From DTWD01 sp963662965 (GTDB lineage Bacteria; Acidobacteriota; Vicinamibacteria; Vicinamibacterales; UBA8438), in NCBI GenBank assembly GCA_963662965.1, contig OY759970.1:2604001-2668000 (forward strand): a stretch of 64,000 nt of DNA, read 5' to 3'. Positions 35,145 through 43,901 of the stretch are shown one piece after another. Each line of letters begins with the position of its first letter. Positions within the stretch are counted from its first letter, which is position 1. The position numbers and the translations under genes were made by a program. Under the pieces are notes generated by a model that saw only the letters and a list, made by a program, of their open reading frames with translations, did no database searches and was not told the origin of the DNA.

Positions 35145-37301
35145 ATGATGAAGGATCTTCGGGTCGGCTTCGATGGCCGGGCGCTCGTGTCGCCGGCCGG
35201 TGGCGTGCGCCGCTACACGCGCGCGCTCTTCGGCGCGATTGCCGCGATGGGAGACGGTCCGGAGGTGGTCGCCATTGGCGCCCCCGCCGATGTGGACCTC
35301 CCCCCACATGTCACAGCAGGCGCGATACCACCTCGTGCTCCGACAAACCTCGGATGGACGCTCTGGTCTATTCCGATCGGATGCGGTCGTGCGGCCGTCG
35401 ATGTGTACCACGCGCCGGCGTATACCTGCCCGTGGTGGGGTGTGCCCCCGACGGTCCTGACGGTCCACGATTGCAGCTATGAGCGTTGCCCCGAGTGGTA
35501 CCCGCATCGTCGGGACCCGTTGCGGCGGTTGTTCTACCGGCGTAGCGCCGTCGCGGCTGACGTCATCATCACCGATTCGGAATTCTCCAAACGTGAGATC
35601 TTGTCGGCCTACTCCGTCCCGCCAGAAGGCGTCGTTGTCGTTCCGCTCGCCGCGTCCGATGTCTTCAGCCCCGCGCCAGCGGAGATAGGACAAGCCACGG
35701 AGGCAGAACCGTATCTCCTGCACGTCGGTGACCTCCATCCGAGACGCGATGTCGCGACCGCGGTCGAGGCTCTCGCCCGGACGCGCCGGTTGCCGGCCTG
35801 CGGTGACCTCCGCTTGGTTCTCGTTGGTATCGATCGCGGTCAGGGGGCCGACCTGAGCCGCGTCGCCAGGACGGCCGGGGTCTCGCATGCCGTTGACTGT
35901 CGTGAGGACGTCTCCGACCCGGAGCTCGTGACGCTCTATCGCGGGGCGACCGCTCTCGTGTACACCTCCCGCTACGAGGGATTTGGGCTGCCGCTCGTCG
36001 AAGCGATGGCGTCTGGGACGCCCGTCGTCGCGGCCGCAGCGGGACCGACGCCTGAAGTCGTCGACGAGGCTGCGGTGTTGGTCGAGCCTGGCGATGTCGC
36101 TGGGTTTGCCGAAGCCGTGCATCGACTCCTCATCGATAAAGAGCACCGCTACGAGCGCTCGCGCGCCGGTATCGCGCGGGCTTCGACGTTCTCGTGGACC
36201 CGAGCGGCCGAACAGACGGTCGCGATCTATCGGAGCGTCTGGCGCGCGTCGTCGCACAGTGTGATAACCGAGCCTCAGACTGTGCGGTCGGCACCGGCCG
36301 GAGGCACCGGTCCCGAGCTGACCGTCATCGTCGTCAACTACAACGGCCGCAATCATCTCGAACGGTGTCTGGATGCCCTTGCACGTCAGACGGTCGACCA
36401 CGAGGTCATCGTGGTCGACAACGGGTCACGCGACGACTCGTGTGACGTCGTGCGTCAACGGTATCCCGCCGTACGTCTCATAGAACTTCGGCGCAACGCC
36501 GGCTTCGCGGCGGCGAACAACGCCGGCGCCGCGGCTGCCCGCGGCCAGTACTTCGCGTTCCTCAACAACGACACCAAGCCAGCGTCGGACTGGCTCGAGG
36601 CACTGCGCAACGGCCTTGATACGGACCGCGCGCACGGCTTCGCAACGTCTCGGATCGTGTACCTCGACGACCCGTCGACGGTCGACAGCGCTGGCGACGT
36701 CGTGACGCGATGGGGTGGGGCATTCAAACGCGGTCACGGCGAACGCGCCGACAGCGTGGCGCAGTCCGATGATGTCTTTGCGGCCTGCGGTGCGGCGTGG
36801 CTCTTTCGTCGCGAGGTGTTCGAGGAGGTCGGTGGCTTCGATGAAGCATTTTTTCTCGTCTTCGAGGACGTCGATCTGTCCTATCGTGCGCAGCTACGTG
36901 GCTACCGATGCGTGTACGTCCCGGCGGCAATCGTTGGCCACGCGGGGAGCGCGACGCTCGGGCGGGTCAGCCGGACCGCGGTCTACTACGGGCAGCGCAA
37001 TCTCGAATGGCTGTACCTCAAGAACACGCCAGGCGTGTTGCTCCTGCTAACGCTCCCGGGACACATGCTCTACGCCGCTGCGAGTGCGGTGTACTACACG
37101 TCCCGTGGAGCGCTCCGACCATTCGCGTCGGGGAAGTGGGACGCGCTCAAAGGCGTTGCCCGCGTGTGGCGCCAGCGGCGCACGATTCAACGAGGCCGCC
37201 GGGTACCTGCGCGTGACGTCTGGCGACGGCTCGAGCGACGGTGGCTCGTGCGGAAGATCCGAGAAAAACGATTCGACTTCGGTCTGGCGCGACTACCGTG
37301 A
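35145..37301 (+). CDS. Two-domain glycosyltransferase (GT4 fused to GT2)
   Basis: The 718-residue protein holds two transferases. Residues ~5-375 are GT4: VGFDGRALVSPAGGVRRY, VLTVHDCSYERCPEWY, YLLHVGDLHPRRDV and the donor site TSRYEGFGLPLVEAMASGTPV. Residues ~395-640 are GT2: LTVIVVNYNGRNHLERCLDAL, VIVVDNGSRDDSCDV, YFAFLNNDTKPASDW and FEDVDLSYRAQLRGY. A basic tail with a hydrophobic segment follows. Fusions let two successive sugars be added by one protein. The start is ATG 35145 or 35148. The next gene overlaps its stop (TGATG). Confidence 0.82.
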   Translation: MMKDLRVGFDGRALVSPAGGVRRYTRALFGAIAAMGDGPEVVAIGAPADVDLPPHVTAGAIPPRAPTNLGWTLWSIPIGCGRAAVDVYHAPAYTCPWWGVPPTVLTVHDCSYERCPEWYPHRRDPLRRLFYRRSAVAADVIITDSEFSKREILSAYSVPPEGVVVVPLAASDVFSPAPAEIGQATEAEPYLLHVGDLHPRRDVATAVEALARTRRLPACGDLRLVLVGIDRGQGADLSRVARTAGVSHAVDCREDVSDPELVTLYRGATALVYTSRYEGFGLPLVEAMASGTPVVAAAAGPTPEVVDEAAVLVEPGDVAGFAEAVHRLLIDKEHRYERSRAGIARASTFSWTRAAEQTVAIYRSVWRASSHSVITEPQTVRSAPAGGTGPELTVIVVNYNGRNHLERCLDALARQTVDHEVIVVDNGSRDDSCDVVRQRYPAVRLIELRRNAGFAAANNAGAAAARGQYFAFLNNDTKPASDWLEALRNGLDTDRAHGFATSRIVYLDDPSTVDSAGDVVTRWGGAFKRGHGERADSVAQSDDVFAACGAAWLFRREVFEEVGGFDEAFFLVFEDVDLSYRAQLRGYRCVYVPAAIVGHAGSATLGRVSRTAVYYGQRNLEWLYLKNTPGVLLLLTLPGHMLYAAASAVYYTSRGALRPFASGKWDALKGVARVWRQRRTIQRGRRVPARDVWRRLERRWLVRKIREKRFDFGLARLP

Positions 37302-38191
37302 TGCCGGAGTGCTCCGTCGTCATCGTCAACTTCAACGCGGGTGAGGATCTGCGCGAGTGTCTGGCGTCACTACAGCGGGCGTTCGACGGCAAGGCATGGG
37401 AGGCCGTGGTCATCGACAACGCGTCGACGGACGACAGTGTCGAGTCGCTCCCGCCGCATAAGATGGTGCGCGTTCAGAGAAACCGGTCAAACGTCGGGTT
37501 CGCGACCGCCATCAACCAGGGGATATCGTTCACCTCGGGCCGACAGCTACTGATCCTCAACCCTGACTGCCAGGTCGAGGCCGGCGCCGTCGAGCGTCTG
37601 CAGCGGGAGCTCGAGGAGCATCCCGGATGTGCGCTGGTCGGGCCACACATTGTCGATCCCGACGGCGCCACGCAAGGGAGCGCTCGTGGAGACCCTGACA
37701 TGCTGACCGGTCTGTTTGGTCGGTCGACGTTGTTCACACGCCTGTTTCCCGCCTCGGCGCTGGCGAGACGCAACGTTCGGACCATTGCCGCGGCTGGGCC
37801 GGCCGGGTCCGAGGTCGACTGGGTGTCCGGCGCGTGCATGCTCGCCAGGCGCGACGCGCTCGCGGCGGTCGGCGGGTTCGATAGCCGGTTCTTCTTGTAC
37901 TGGGAGGACGCCGACCTCTGCCGCCGGCTTCGCGACGATGGGGCGACGGTTCGCTACGTACCCGACGCCCGGGTTATGCACCAGGTCGGACGCTCGAGCG
38001 CGACGGCGCCCGAGCTCGCGATTCGTGCGTTCCATCACGGTGCGTATCTCTACTACACCACACACGTGGCCCGTTCGCCGGTGCACCCGGCGCGGTGGTT
38101 CGCAAAGATGGCCCTCGGTGCTCGCATGCGGTGGCGTCTTCGCGCCGCCCGGCAGGCGGCGGGACCGTCGGTCGTGCGCCAATACCCGTAA
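37301..38191 (+). CDS. GT2 family glycosyltransferase (rhamnosyltransferase-like)
   Basis: This 296-residue cytoplasmic GT2 enzyme starts at an ATG overlapping the previous stop. CSVVIVNFNAGEDLRECLASL at residue 4 is the nucleotide-binding start, VVIDNASTDDS near 37 the DxD-like region, QLLILNPDCQVEAGAVERL near 85 the metal site, and WVSGACMLARRDAL then FFLYWEDADLCRRLRDDG the acceptor-side ED motif. It most resembles WbbL-type rhamnosyltransferases, but the sugar is not certain. It probably acts with the preceding fused enzyme on the same glycan. Confidence 0.85.
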   Translation: MPECSVVIVNFNAGEDLRECLASLQRAFDGKAWEAVVIDNASTDDSVESLPPHKMVRVQRNRSNVGFATAINQGISFTSGRQLLILNPDCQVEAGAVERLQRELEEHPGCALVGPHIVDPDGATQGSARGDPDMLTGLFGRSTLFTRLFPASALARRNVRTIAAAGPAGSEVDWVSGACMLARRDALAAVGGFDSRFFLYWEDADLCRRLRDDGATVRYVPDARVMHQVGRSSATAPELAIRAFHHGAYLYYTTHVARSPVHPARWFAKMALGARMRWRLRAARQAAGPSVVRQYP

Positions 38192-38197
38192 GGTAAA

Positions 38198-39232
38198 ATG
38201 ACCGCAACGATGACCAAGCGAGCGGTGATCTCCGGTATCACCGGGCAGGATGGCTCTTACCTTGCGGAGCTTCTGCTCGAGAAAGGATATGAGGTCATCG
38301 GCGTCGTTCGCCGCTTGAGCGCGCCGAACCTGTGGAGGATCGCACACATTCGAGACCGTGTCGATCTCCGGCCGGGCGACCTCCTCGACCAGCTGTCGCT
38401 GATTCGACTCATTCAAGACGTGCGCCCGCACGAGTTCTACAACCTGGCGGCGATGTCGTTCGTGCCAGCGTCGTGGGATCAACCGATGTTAACGGGAGAG
38501 TTCAACGCGCAAGGCGTCACCCGCGTACTCGAGGCGATCCGGCAGGTCGATACGAGCATCAAGCTGTATCAGGCTTCGTCGAGCGAGATGTTCGGCAAGG
38601 TCCGTGAGATCCCGCAGACAGAGCAGACACCGTTCTATCCAAGGAGCCCGTATGGTGTCTCAAAGGCGTTCGCGCACTACATCACCGTGAACTACCGCGA
38701 GAGCTACGATCTCTTCGCCGTATCCGGGATCCTGTTCAATCATGAATCTCCGCGACGCGGGTTGGAGTTCGTCACGCGGAAAGTGACGGACGGCGTCGCC
38801 CGTGTGAAGCTGGGGCTCTCGACGCACGTGTCGCTCGGCAACCTCGATGCCCGCCGAGATTGGGGCTTCGCCGGCGACTACGTTAGGGCGATGTGGCTGA
38901 TGTTGCAGCAGGATCGCCCGAGCGACTTCGTCGTCGCGACCGGAGTCGACCACTCCGTGCGTGACCTTGTGCAGATCGCCTTTTCACACGCCGGTCTCGA
39001 CTGGGAGCCGCACGTCAAGCTCGATCCCAGTCTGATTCGACCCGCCGAAGTCGATCATCTGATTGGCGACCCGTCGAAAGCGCGCGATGCGCTCGGTTGG
39101 GCGCCGACCGTCGATTTCACGAAGTTGATAGGAATGATGGTCGACGCAGACCTCGAGCGTCTGGCCGAGCCACGCACCCCGCTCTCTACCATCGGAGGTC
39201 TCAAGGCCTCCCCGCCGCCCGCCGCCCGCTAA
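38198..39232 (+). CDS. gmd: GDP-mannose 4,6-dehydratase
   Basis: This SDR enzyme converts GDP-mannose to GDP-4-keto-6-deoxymannose, the precursor of GDP-fucose and GDP-rhamnose. RAVISGITGQDGSYLAELL at residue 8 is the NADP-binding start. FYNLAAMSFVPASWDQP, ASSSEMFGKV and YPRSPYGVSKAFAHYI (catalytic Tyr-xxx-Lys) follow, then NHESPRRGLEFVTRK. Its 344 residues match the family. No fcl or rmd gene is adjacent, so the final sugar is unknown. The gene ends four bases into the opposing ligase gene. Confidence 0.93.
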   Translation: MTATMTKRAVISGITGQDGSYLAELLLEKGYEVIGVVRRLSAPNLWRIAHIRDRVDLRPGDLLDQLSLIRLIQDVRPHEFYNLAAMSFVPASWDQPMLTGEFNAQGVTRVLEAIRQVDTSIKLYQASSSEMFGKVREIPQTEQTPFYPRSPYGVSKAFAHYITVNYRESYDLFAVSGILFNHESPRRGLEFVTRKVTDGVARVKLGLSTHVSLGNLDARRDWGFAGDYVRAMWLMLQQDRPSDFVVATGVDHSVRDLVQIAFSHAGLDWEPHVKLDPSLIRPAEVDHLIGDPSKARDALGWAPTVDFTKLIGMMVDADLERLAEPRTPLSTIGGLKASPPPAAR

Positions 39233-41232
39233 TCCCGCCGCGGTCGGACGTCCAGCTCTCCAACTTTCACTCCAAGCGTCCGCGTGTCGGTGTTCCCCGG
39301 ATAGGTGCGCGCCGGCGACCAGGTTGGCGTCACGCGCAGACCGATCCGGTGAAAGCGTTCCGCCGGACGCGCCAGTGGGACACGGAGGTCGACCCAGCGC
39401 TCGTCTGGGAGTGACAGGCTGGTGAGATGCCTACCGCCCACGGACACTTCGACGTCCACAGGGCCGGTGGTTCGCGTGGCGTGGAGCGCCCGAACCGGAA
39501 TGCGCACGTGGCCCGTATCGGGGGGCACGAACAGCGTGGCCTGACCGCCGGACCACCGGAAGCGGCGACCTGCCGGCGCCTCGACCTCCCACCCATACAG
39601 CCCTGAGCTGAGCTCATTCGCGGTCCGTTCCCGAAGCTCTGTGTCGACACGATACGGAATCGAAACGACAAGGATGACTGCGAACATCCAGACCGCCCTC
39701 GGCGGCATACGACCGCCCGATGTCGTCGAGCCGTCGGTATCGAGTGCCGATGCGCGCGCCACGGCGAGGCCGCCGACGATCCAGAATGGGAACGCGGTTT
39801 CATTGACCAACAGCGGATGCCCCGTTAAGCAGGTGATGAGGAAGCCCCCGGCGCCACCGGCAGTGGCGACCAGCAGCGCATCACGGAAGCCGACACGTAC
39901 GAGTGCCGTCCAGACCGCGCGCGCGCTGGCCCATAGGAGCAACACGAACGCCGCGATTCCGACGAGGCCGAGTTCCGCCGTGACCTGCATGTAATTGTTG
40001 TGGGCGTTCTCACTCGGGTAGACATTCCGCAACTCCGGTGACATGAACTCTCCGGAGAGCTGATAGTACCGGCCGACACCCACACCGAAGACCGGCCGCG
40101 TTCTAATCATGCGCGCACTCGTTTCGAGGAACTCGACTCGGAGACCCACCGAGTCGGCGGTCGCGGTGCGCTCAGGGTAGAACGTCAGCAGCGCCACCGG
40201 CAGCACCACCGCGGCCGAGACGATGAGCGCGCCGATCGTGACAAGCGTACGGCGCGAGCGAGCACCGCGCGTCAGTGTCCACGCGGCTGCGGCGACAAAC
40301 CCGGTCAAGAGCGCGACGGCGAGTGCCGCGCGTGATCCCGCCAGCCAGAGGCCGGCCAGCGCGAGCGCAACGCCAATCGCCGTGGCCCGTCGCCGATATC
40401 CGGTCTCCGCTATCGTGACGCCCGCCCCGACAACTGCGACCATCAGAAAATACGAGCCGGTCGCATTGGTGTCGTTGATGTGCGCGGCGAGGCTCCGTCC
40501 GCCGAGAAACCGCAGGAGCATGTCGACGGAATTCGGATCAGCGTTGATCTCGACCGTCATGTGGGCCAGGTTGATGGCGACCGCGCCAACGCTGGCAACC
40601 ACCGTCGCGCGCGCGAGCCGCATCACCAACGTGTGCTGGCGTTCACACCACGTGACAACGACGAGCAGCAAGGCAACCGATTCCACCAGCCGGGCCCCAT
40701 CGACGAGGCCTGGCAATGGACCCGAGGCTCCGAATAGGTAATCGGAGGTGACCGCTCTCCAGACCGCGGCAACCGCCGGCCAGGGCGATTCCAGACCAAC
40801 CTGCGAGATGCCCACACGGACGGCGAACGATGCAACGGTGACCAGCGCCACCGCCCACGCCACGCAGGCAAAAAGAGGTGGCGCGTTGTGCCCGAGGTCA
40901 GAGCCCCCTCCGGATGCACCCGTCCGTGACTTCGTCCAGGCGTGGTGTCCGAGCGCACCGGCCAGCACGGCGAGGACGAGCGCCTCGGTGAGACGGAATG
41001 GTGCCAGATTCGCCACGTTCGCCACCCAGCCGCCGAGCGGTGCCAGGAGCGCGAGCGCGACGAGTCCGGAACCTGGGTGGGTGACCGCGATCCCAAAGAG
41101 GCCGACCAGCGCGAGCGGTACCACCAACGGGAGCCGGTCAGGGTCGACCGACGCGACGAGTGGGAGGAGCGCCAGGACCCCGCTCGTCGCGAGCGACCCG
41201 CGCACGATCCACGCCGTCTGCGTTCCGGACAT
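39229..41232 (-). CDS. O-antigen ligase-like membrane protein with C-terminal beta domain
   Basis: This large polytopic protein has about 12 predicted helices and the Wzy/WaaL-type periplasmic region. The motifs VFGVGVGRYYQL and YPSENAHNNYMQVTAELG near residue 380 match the conserved loop of the O-antigen ligase family, which joins glycan to lipid A core or polymerises repeat units. About 130 residues after the last helix form a soluble domain (EVEAPAGRRFRWSGGQATLF and on), probably a beta-sandwich on the periplasmic side. Ligase versus polymerase cannot be told from sequence. It is convergent with gmd. Confidence 0.8.
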   Translation of the reverse strand: MSGTQTAWIVRGSLATSGVLALLPLVASVDPDRLPLVVPLALVGLFGIAVTHPGSGLVALALLAPLGGWVANVANLAPFRLTEALVLAVLAGALGHHAWTKSRTGASGGGSDLGHNAPPLFACVAWAVALVTVASFAVRVGISQVGLESPWPAVAAVWRAVTSDYLFGASGPLPGLVDGARLVESVALLLVVVTWCERQHTLVMRLARATVVASVGAVAINLAHMTVEINADPNSVDMLLRFLGGRSLAAHINDTNATGSYFLMVAVVGAGVTIAETGYRRRATAIGVALALAGLWLAGSRAALAVALLTGFVAAAAWTLTRGARSRRTLVTIGALIVSAAVVLPVALLTFYPERTATADSVGLRVEFLETSARMIRTRPVFGVGVGRYYQLSGEFMSPELRNVYPSENAHNNYMQVTAELGLVGIAAFVLLLWASARAVWTALVRVGFRDALLVATAGGAGGFLITCLTGHPLLVNETAFPFWIVGGLAVARASALDTDGSTTSGGRMPPRAVWMFAVILVVSIPYRVDTELRERTANELSSGLYGWEVEAPAGRRFRWSGGQATLFVPPDTGHVRIPVRALHATRTTGPVDVEVSVGGRHLTSLSLPDERWVDLRVPLARPAERFHRIGLRVTPTWSPARTYPGNTDTRTLGVKVGELDVRPRRD

Positions 41233-41272
41233 TTACGCTCGGCTGGGCATCATCCCGCGAGTGTGCGCCCCG

Positions 41273-42721
41273 TCAGAAGCGTTTCGCGATCGCGGCATAG
41301 TCGTGGTCGCCAAACATCCGCGCGTTCAACGCGTCGACATTGTCGTTGAAAACGGTCGAAAGGTCTTGAAACGTCTTGCCGAATGGCGTGCTCAGGATCT
41401 GCCGATCAATCGTGATGCGTTGCAGCTTGTCGTCTTCGGCATGCGGTGAGCTGTAGACGATGTCGACATCGCTAAAACCGCTCGCGTGCAGCAGGTTGCG
41501 CAGCGTGTCGGGATGCACCGGCTGCTGGTGTGTCAGGTCGCGCAGATACGCCTCGAAAAATGCCGTCCAGCAAGCCGGGTTTATCGTCTCCAGAATGAGC
41601 GCGGAGTTAGGCCGTAGCTTGCGATGCGCCGCGTCGAGCAACTGCACGAGGTACTGCGGCGGCAGGTGCTCGACCACTTGTGCGGCGAAGATGCCGCCGA
41701 GTGACTCGTCGGGGACCGAGCGCAACAGGGTCAACCCGTCGGCGTGCGTGACGTCGAGCCCACGGTCGCGGCACAGTTCCACCATCTCGGCGTTGATGTC
41801 GAGCCCGCGACACGGGATGTTGTGCTCGCGCAGGAGCTCGAGGAACTCCCCTCGCCCGCACCCGATGTCAAGCACGTCCGACGATTGTTCGAAGTGCGTC
41901 AAGTAACTACGCTGGCGGGCTTGGATGTCGGCGCGGTCGCCGCGAAATGTGTCCTCGAACACGACATACTTGTACGCATCCTCGGTGTTGCCCCATGAGG
42001 GTTGCGCCGGCGGGTCGTTGGTCGCGGTGACCTTGGATCGGGGGGTAGGCACGGTCTCCGACCGCTCAACCTGTCGCTTGAGTGCAGTGAGGGCACTCTG
42101 GGTTGCGCGGACCGCCTCCCGGAGTACGCCGACGGACTCCGTCGCGGCCTGCGAAGCGCGCGTGGCGGTCTCGAGTCCGACGGTGATGCCGTCGGCCCGC
42201 TTCATCAGATGGTCGATCACCTGTCCGTTGTCCTCGTTGATGCGGCGCAGGATGCTTGCCATCTCGTGGTCCTTCGTATCGACGTACGGCGTGATCTGCT
42301 GGACGTACAGGATGAGCTTCAATTGAAATGTGACGAGTGCTGAGAGCTGCGCGTGGAGGAGCCCTGAGAGTCGCTCGATCTCTGCACGCTGCATCGTCGC
42401 GCCAGTGTCGAGTCTCTCGGCCACCGCGCGATTGAACTCCTGCTGTCGGGCGAGCGGTCCGCCAACGACGGCACCGACTGCTTGCCGCACCCAGCCCCGC
42501 CACCCGGCATCCGCTGGACCGGGATCGGGTAGGGCGACCCTTGACAATTGGGTGAGCGACGCCGCGCTATCGTTGGCGGCAGACGGCGGAGTGGACGGCT
42601 CAGGAGCGGTTTGGAGCGCCCCGTCGAGCCGGGTCAGCGCGTCGTTGTAATCCTGGTCGGCGTCCTCGCGCTCCTGCTTGAGACGCGTGAGGTCCTCAGG
42701 ATTGACGGTTCGCTTGAACAT
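41273..42721 (-). CDS. Coiled-coil methyltransferase (polysaccharide chain-terminator type?)
   Basis: ATG 42721 starts a 482-residue protein. Residues 1-250 are mostly helical and heptad-rich (LTRLKQEREDADQDYNDAL; INEDNGQVIDHLMKRADGI). The methyltransferase core follows: SDVLDIGCGRGEFLELLREH, GLDINAEMVELCRDRGLDV, AAQVVEHLPPQYLVQLLD and NSALILETINPACW. An N-terminal coiled coil plus methyltransferase recalls chain-length terminators of O-antigen synthesis, though those carry the coiled coil elsewhere; this is inference. Its neighbour is the O-antigen ligase on the same strand. Confidence 0.78.
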   Translation of the reverse strand: MFKRTVNPEDLTRLKQEREDADQDYNDALTRLDGALQTAPEPSTPPSAANDSAASLTQLSRVALPDPGPADAGWRGWVRQAVGAVVGGPLARQQEFNRAVAERLDTGATMQRAEIERLSGLLHAQLSALVTFQLKLILYVQQITPYVDTKDHEMASILRRINEDNGQVIDHLMKRADGITVGLETATRASQAATESVGVLREAVRATQSALTALKRQVERSETVPTPRSKVTATNDPPAQPSWGNTEDAYKYVVFEDTFRGDRADIQARQRSYLTHFEQSSDVLDIGCGRGEFLELLREHNIPCRGLDINAEMVELCRDRGLDVTHADGLTLLRSVPDESLGGIFAAQVVEHLPPQYLVQLLDAAHRKLRPNSALILETINPACWTAFFEAYLRDLTHQQPVHPDTLRNLLHASGFSDVDIVYSSPHAEDDKLQRITIDRQILSTPFGKTFQDLSTVFNDNVDALNARMFGDHDYAAIAKRF

Positions 42722-42749
42722 TCGAGCTCGTGCGACACGAAAGCGGCAT

Positions 42750-43529
42750 CTACGTGCCCACCACACCCTCGACGGGGCTACTTGCCGTCGCGTATCGGCG
42801 ACGCGGGATACGTCCAGCAATGGAAGCTAGGCGCCCCGCCTCGACGGCTCGGCGCATCGCGGTTGCCATGGTAACCGGGTCCTGCGCACCAGCGATCGCC
42901 GTGTTCATTAACACACCGTCCGCTCCGAGCTCCATCGCAAACGCGGCGTCGGACGCCGTGCCGACGCCGGCGTCGACGATGACCGGCACATGCGAGAACT
43001 CGACGATAATTCTCAGGTTGTTGGCGTTCTGCACACCGAGCCCCGATCCAATCGGCGCGCCGAGCGGCATTACGGCCGCCGCGCCGGCGTCCTCGAGCTT
43101 GCGGCAGAAGACGGGGTCGTCATTGGTGTACGGCAGCACGACGAACCCGTCCTTGACCAACGTCCGTGTCGCAGACAACAGCGCCTCGTTGTCCGGGAAC
43201 AGCGTGCGTTCATCTCCGATCACCTCGAGCTTGATCCAGTGCGACAGTCCCACCTCCCGTGCGAGGTGCGCCGTTCGAACGGCCTCCTCCGTGGTATAGC
43301 ATCCGGCGGTATTCGGCAAGAGGCGGTAGCGGTTGGCGTCGATGTAGTCGAGCATCGATTCTTGCGCTCGGTCGCTCACATTGACGCGACGGACAGCGAC
43401 CGTGACTATCTCGGCGCCCGACGCCTCGTGCGCCTGGGCCATCACCGGGAAGGACGGGTATTTCCCGGTGCCGACGATGAGTCGCGAGCTGAACGTCTTG
43501 CCGGCGATCGTGAAAGGTTGGTCGGCCAT
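42750..43529 (-). CDS. thiG: Thiazole synthase ThiG
   Basis: ThiG makes the thiazole phosphate ring of thiamine from DXP, ThiS-thiocarboxylate and dehydroglycine. ATG 43529 gives ADQPFTIAGKTFSSRLIVGTGKY as the start. SHWIKLEVIGD near 105 holds the Schiff-base Lys, and PLGAPIGSGLGVQNANNL and VPVIVDAGVGTASDAA are phosphate-binding loops. The 259-residue length is typical. It follows thiS on the same strand after 63 bases; the rest of the thiamine pathway is not in the window. Confidence 0.95.
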   Translation of the reverse strand: MADQPFTIAGKTFSSRLIVGTGKYPSFPVMAQAHEASGAEIVTVAVRRVNVSDRAQESMLDYIDANRYRLLPNTAGCYTTEEAVRTAHLAREVGLSHWIKLEVIGDERTLFPDNEALLSATRTLVKDGFVVLPYTNDDPVFCRKLEDAGAAAVMPLGAPIGSGLGVQNANNLRIIVEFSHVPVIVDAGVGTASDAAFAMELGADGVLMNTAIAGAQDPVTMATAMRRAVEAGRLASIAGRIPRRRYATASSPVEGVVGT

Positions 43530-43592
43530 GTCGGTCGATGTTAGCTCACACTCGGGTGCACCGGCAGCCTCCATAGCCGGTGCCCAGAACCG

Positions 43593-43793
43593 TCAACCGC
43601 CGCCGACGAAGTTGACGATCTCGACCTCGTCACCCTCTTGAATTAGCGTCGAATCGTACTTGGCGCGTTTGAGGATGACGCTGTTGTGCTCCACGGCGAC
43701 GCGTCGTGGATCGATCTCGAGCTGGTCAAGCAACGCGCTGACAGCCAGCGTTTCGGGGATTTCGTGGAGTTCGCCGTTCAGTTGGATCTGCAA
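43593..43793 (-). CDS. thiS: Sulfur carrier protein ThiS
   Basis: This 66-residue ubiquitin-like protein carries sulfur as a C-terminal thiocarboxylate to ThiG. It begins MQIQLNGELHEIPETLAV and has VAVEHNSVILKR and EIVNFVGGG at the end, the diglycine (here triple Gly) that is adenylated. Its place just upstream of thiG supports the call. Confidence 0.93.
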   Translation of the reverse strand: MQIQLNGELHEIPETLAVSALLDQLEIDPRRVAVEHNSVILKRAKYDSTLIQEGDEVEIVNFVGGG

Positions 43794-43901
43794 CGTGTCG
43801 GAAACTCCGGTGCTGATCGGTCATGCGGCGCACCGGGTTCGAGAACGCAAAGTAGCGCGTCCACGAATGCAAGTCAAGCAAGGTCCGGCCGATGTCTATG
43901 G

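Noticed and set aside
34833..36401. 522-codon minus-strand open frame
   Set aside because: It is antisense to the fused GT4-GT2 gene, which shows complete glycosyltransferase motifs. The antisense protein has no recognisable domain.
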